A program made the position numbers and the translations under genes. Positions 59,946 through 64,000 of a stretch of DNA of 64,000 nt are shown here, piece by piece. Source of the stretch: Deinococcus sp. AB2017081. GTDB lineage: Bacteria; Deinococcota; Deinococci; Deinococcales; Deinococcaceae. Numbering within the stretch: the first letter of the stretch is position 1; each line of letters opens with the position of its first letter. The stretch is taken from contig NZ_CP140098.1 in the NCBI RefSeq assembly GCF_034440735.1, forward strand, positions 1,295,501 through 1,359,500, given 5' to 3'. The notes below the pieces were generated by a model. The model was not told where the DNA came from. It saw only the letters and a program-made list of their open reading frames with translations, and ran no database searches.

Positions 59946-61105
59946 CAGACCCTCCCCAGGGCGTCGGTGATGTTCAGGCGGCTGGCGGCGCGGGCCGGGA
60001 GCAGACCCGAGAGCAGGCCCAGCAGTAGGCTGATCCCCAGCGCCAGCAGCGTCAGGCGCGGCGTCAGGGCGGCGGCGTCGATTCCGGCGAGCTGCTGCGT
60101 GTAGGCGTTCACGCCCCAGATGCCTGCCAGTCCCAGCAGCAGGCCGCCCACGCCGCCGACCAGGGCCAGCAGCAGGCTCTCGCTGAGCACCAGGGCCCGC
60201 ACGAAGGCGGGCCGCGCCCCGATGGCCCGCAGCGTGCCGAACTCGCGGATGCGCTCGTACACGCCCATCATGACGGTGTTGGCCACCGCCAGCCCGCCGA
60301 CGATCAGGGCGATCAGCGAGATCCCGAACCGCACGGCGTCGCTGATCTTCAGCGCCCGCTCCACGAAGCTCAGGAAGTCCGACTGCGTGGACGCCTCCAG
60401 GTTCAGGCGCTCCGCGAGGGCCGTGGCGACGCGGCGGGCCTGCCGGGGATCGTTCAGCTTCACGGCGATCAGCGACACGCGGCCCTGGGCCCCCTCGGCG
60501 CGTTGCAGGGTCTGGATGGGCAGGAAGATAAAGGAGTCCACCAGCCCGGATTCCGGTGCCAGCACGCCCACGACGGTCACGCGGTTGCGGCGGTTGAGGT
60601 TGAGCTGGCTGCCGAGCTTCAGGTTCAGGTTCTGCGCGGCCTTCGCGCCGATCACGGCGACCCCCTGGCCCTCGTCGGCGGCCGTGAGCAGGCGGCCCTG
60701 CGTGATGGTGGTGTTCGGGAACACGGCCGTGACGCCCTGCGCGGCGGGCAGCCCATACAGGACGGCGCTCTGCGAGACGTCCAGACTGCCGCGCACGGTC
60801 ATCACGACCGGCGTGACCGCCTGGATGCCCAGTTCCGGCGCGAGCGCCTGGATGTCCTGCACGGCCGTCTGCGGGAGGTTGGGGGCGGGCGCGAGCCCCT
60901 GCGTGAAGCCGCTGAGGCTGACCTGGATGTCTGGCCCGATGCCGCCGAGCTGCTGGGTGAACACCTTGCGGATGCCCTCGCCCAGCGACAGGAAGATCAC
61001 CATGCTGGCCACCGCCACCGTGATGCCCAGTGCGGTCAGCAGAGTCCGGACGCGGCGGCGGGTCAGGCCACGCCACGCGAGTCGCCACAGGTCGGTCACG
61101 GTCAC
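59945..61105 (-). CDS. ABC transporter permease (MacB/FtsX-like)
   Basis: 386 aa from GTG 61105, five bases from a TACGTT box. The N-terminal helix ([20 protein letters not shown]) is followed by a ~200-residue MacB periplasmic core domain ([20 protein letters not shown]). Three C-terminal helices follow; the FtsX segment has [29 protein letters not shown]. With its ATPase it forms a type VII ABC system acting on an envelope substrate such as a lipoprotein, peptide or toxin. Confidence 0.93.
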   Translation of the reverse strand: MTVTDLWRLAWRGLTRRRVRTLLTALGITVAVASMVIFLSLGEGIRKVFTQQLGGIGPDIQVSLSGFTQGLAPAPNLPQTAVQDIQALAPELGIQAVTPVVMTVRGSLDVSQSAVLYGLPAAQGVTAVFPNTTITQGRLLTAADEGQGVAVIGAKAAQNLNLKLGSQLNLNRRNRVTVVGVLAPESGLVDSFIFLPIQTLQRAEGAQGRVSLIAVKLNDPRQARRVATALAERLNLEASTQSDFLSFVERALKISDAVRFGISLIALIVGGLAVANTVMMGVYERIREFGTLRAIGARPAFVRALVLSESLLLALVGGVGGLLLGLAGIWGVNAYTQQLAGIDAAALTPRLTLLALGISLLLGLLSGLLPARAASRLNITDALGRV

Positions 61106-61213
61106 GCCCTAACGTACGCCGGGCGGGGCAGGACAGATGTGCGTGGAGGCTTACACATGCTGCGCCGGGGGAGAGTGGTGGGGGCATCCGGGGGACTCCT
61201 CACGTTCGTTGCC

Positions 61214-61219
61214 TACGCT
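61214..61219 (+). promoter_or_regulatory. -10 box of the DUF4127 gene
   Basis: TACGCT ends seven bases before ATG 61227. Confidence 0.5.
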
Positions 61220-61226
61220 GGTCGCC

Positions 61227-62507
<1,281 letters not shown>

Positions 62508-62514
62508 GCCGTCG

Positions 62515-63386
<872 letters not shown>

Positions 63387-63405
<19 letters not shown>

Positions 63406-64000
63406 ACGGCGATCGTGGCCCCCAGCGTGATCAGCAGCCCCAGCAGCCCCAGCCCGGCCAGGATCAGCGTGGCCGTGTTGCGCGTCTCACCCTGGGGGGC
63501 CACGGTGAAGTCGGTGTAGGCCCCCAGGTCGCCGGCCGGGGCCAGCACGTCCACCGGCACCGGCGCGTCCGCCCGCCCCGCCTGGAGCGCCGACGCCCCG
63601 CCCCCCGTCGTCGGCCGCAGCACACCGTCGGCCGACAGGGGGCTGTACACCGAGTTGGTCACCCAGTACGCGTACGTGCCGGGCGGGATGGCCGCGTCGA
63701 TGACCAGACTGGCTCCAGACACCCGCATGGTCGGGGCGGGCAGGGCCCGTACGTCCCGGCCGTCCTCGGTCACGGTCTTCAGCGTGGTGCCAAAGCCCGT
63801 GACGCGGACGTGGTACTGCCACCCGGACGCGCCGCGCACCCGCAGGCCCGTGTCGCCCAGCACGGACTGGCCGCCGAAGCCGGTGCGCACGAAGATGTCG
63901 GTCACGCCCGCCGAGTAGCCGCCGGGGGCGTTCCACGGATTGCCCAGTTGCCCGAAGGCGACGGTCAGGCGCATGCCCTGACCCTGGGGCTGGGCGCTGA
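63387..64000 (-). CDS. Glucodextranase-C-like, membrane-anchored protein (5' partial)
   Basis: The frame is open to the window end, so the N-terminus is missing; ~204 residues are visible. [19 protein letters not shown] and [13 protein letters not shown] resemble the C-terminal binding domain of glucodextranase-type proteins. A C-terminal helix ([19 protein letters not shown]) plus basic tail (VWRRGR) would anchor it in the membrane. A role in alpha-glucan binding fits the pullulanase ~6 kb away, as inference. Confidence 0.68.

Overview
The window is GC-rich chromosomal DNA and most likely comes from a Deinococcus species. Three things point there. A glutaminyl-tRNA synthetase carries a fused C-terminal GatB/YqeY-type domain, an arrangement described for Deinococcus. 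A large share of the start codons lie 5-8 nt downstream of a TANNNT -10 box with no Shine-Dalgarno, the leaderless layout known in this genus. The content also fits: many exported proteases and lipoproteins, an obgE-rpmA-rplU block, and Lpt-like proteins in an outer-membrane lineage without classical LPS. There is no rRNA operon, CRISPR array, transposase gene or clear prophage.

Layout. 1-3.4 kb: three tandem GNAT acetyltransferase genes (the first cut by the window edge) and a hypothetical gene; a ~148-bp repeat supplies the stop of one GNAT gene and the start of the next. 3.4-6.1 kb: a Nudix-fold protein without catalytic glutamates, a VUT/QueT-like transporter, an RNase H protein with a second degenerate RNase H-like half, a small HTH protein and pyrE. 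6.5-11.9 kb: a two-gene ABC exporter that looks like an asymmetric heterodimer, a cyclophilin lipoprotein and cmk. 11.9-19.4 kb: exported proteins, including an S8 protease lipoprotein with a partner lipoprotein, and two tandem alpha/beta hydrolases. 19.4-24.9 kb: a nitroreductase, TatD, an LptC/LptA-like trio, LDH and a universal stress protein. 25-29.5 kb: a likely four-gene operon with a zinc-ribbon protein, an exported protein, a papain-like protease and a metzincin carrying a seven-repeat propeller. 29.9-37.3 kb: an AAA/BTAD regulator, a beta-CASP nuclease, a DUF3105 lipoprotein and a large exported protein. 37.4-39.4 kb: obgE, rpmA and rplU. 39.8-48.5 kb: DUF1232, TPR, MFS and beta-propeller proteins, glnS, and a small gene behind a strong promoter that contains a damage-response-like palindrome. 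48.7-53.2 kb: a trypsin-like PDZ protease, a holin-like protein divergent from an XRE-S24 repressor, a cyclotransferase, rpsO, tRNA-Leu(GAG) and small proteins. 53.3-64 kb: a pullulanase with three CBM41 modules, a methyltransferase, a frameshifted P-loop kinase, a MacB-like ABC pair, a DUF4127 protein, an EamA transporter and a truncated glucodextranase-C-like protein.

Themes. Much of the window encodes envelope and extracellular functions: lipoprotein and secreted proteases, pullulanase and Lpt-like proteins. The best candidates for new biology are the promoter of the small gene at 48.5 kb, the S24 repressor/holin-like divergent unit, the fused active and degenerate RNase H protein, the repeat that punctuates two genes, and the Lpt-like trio.
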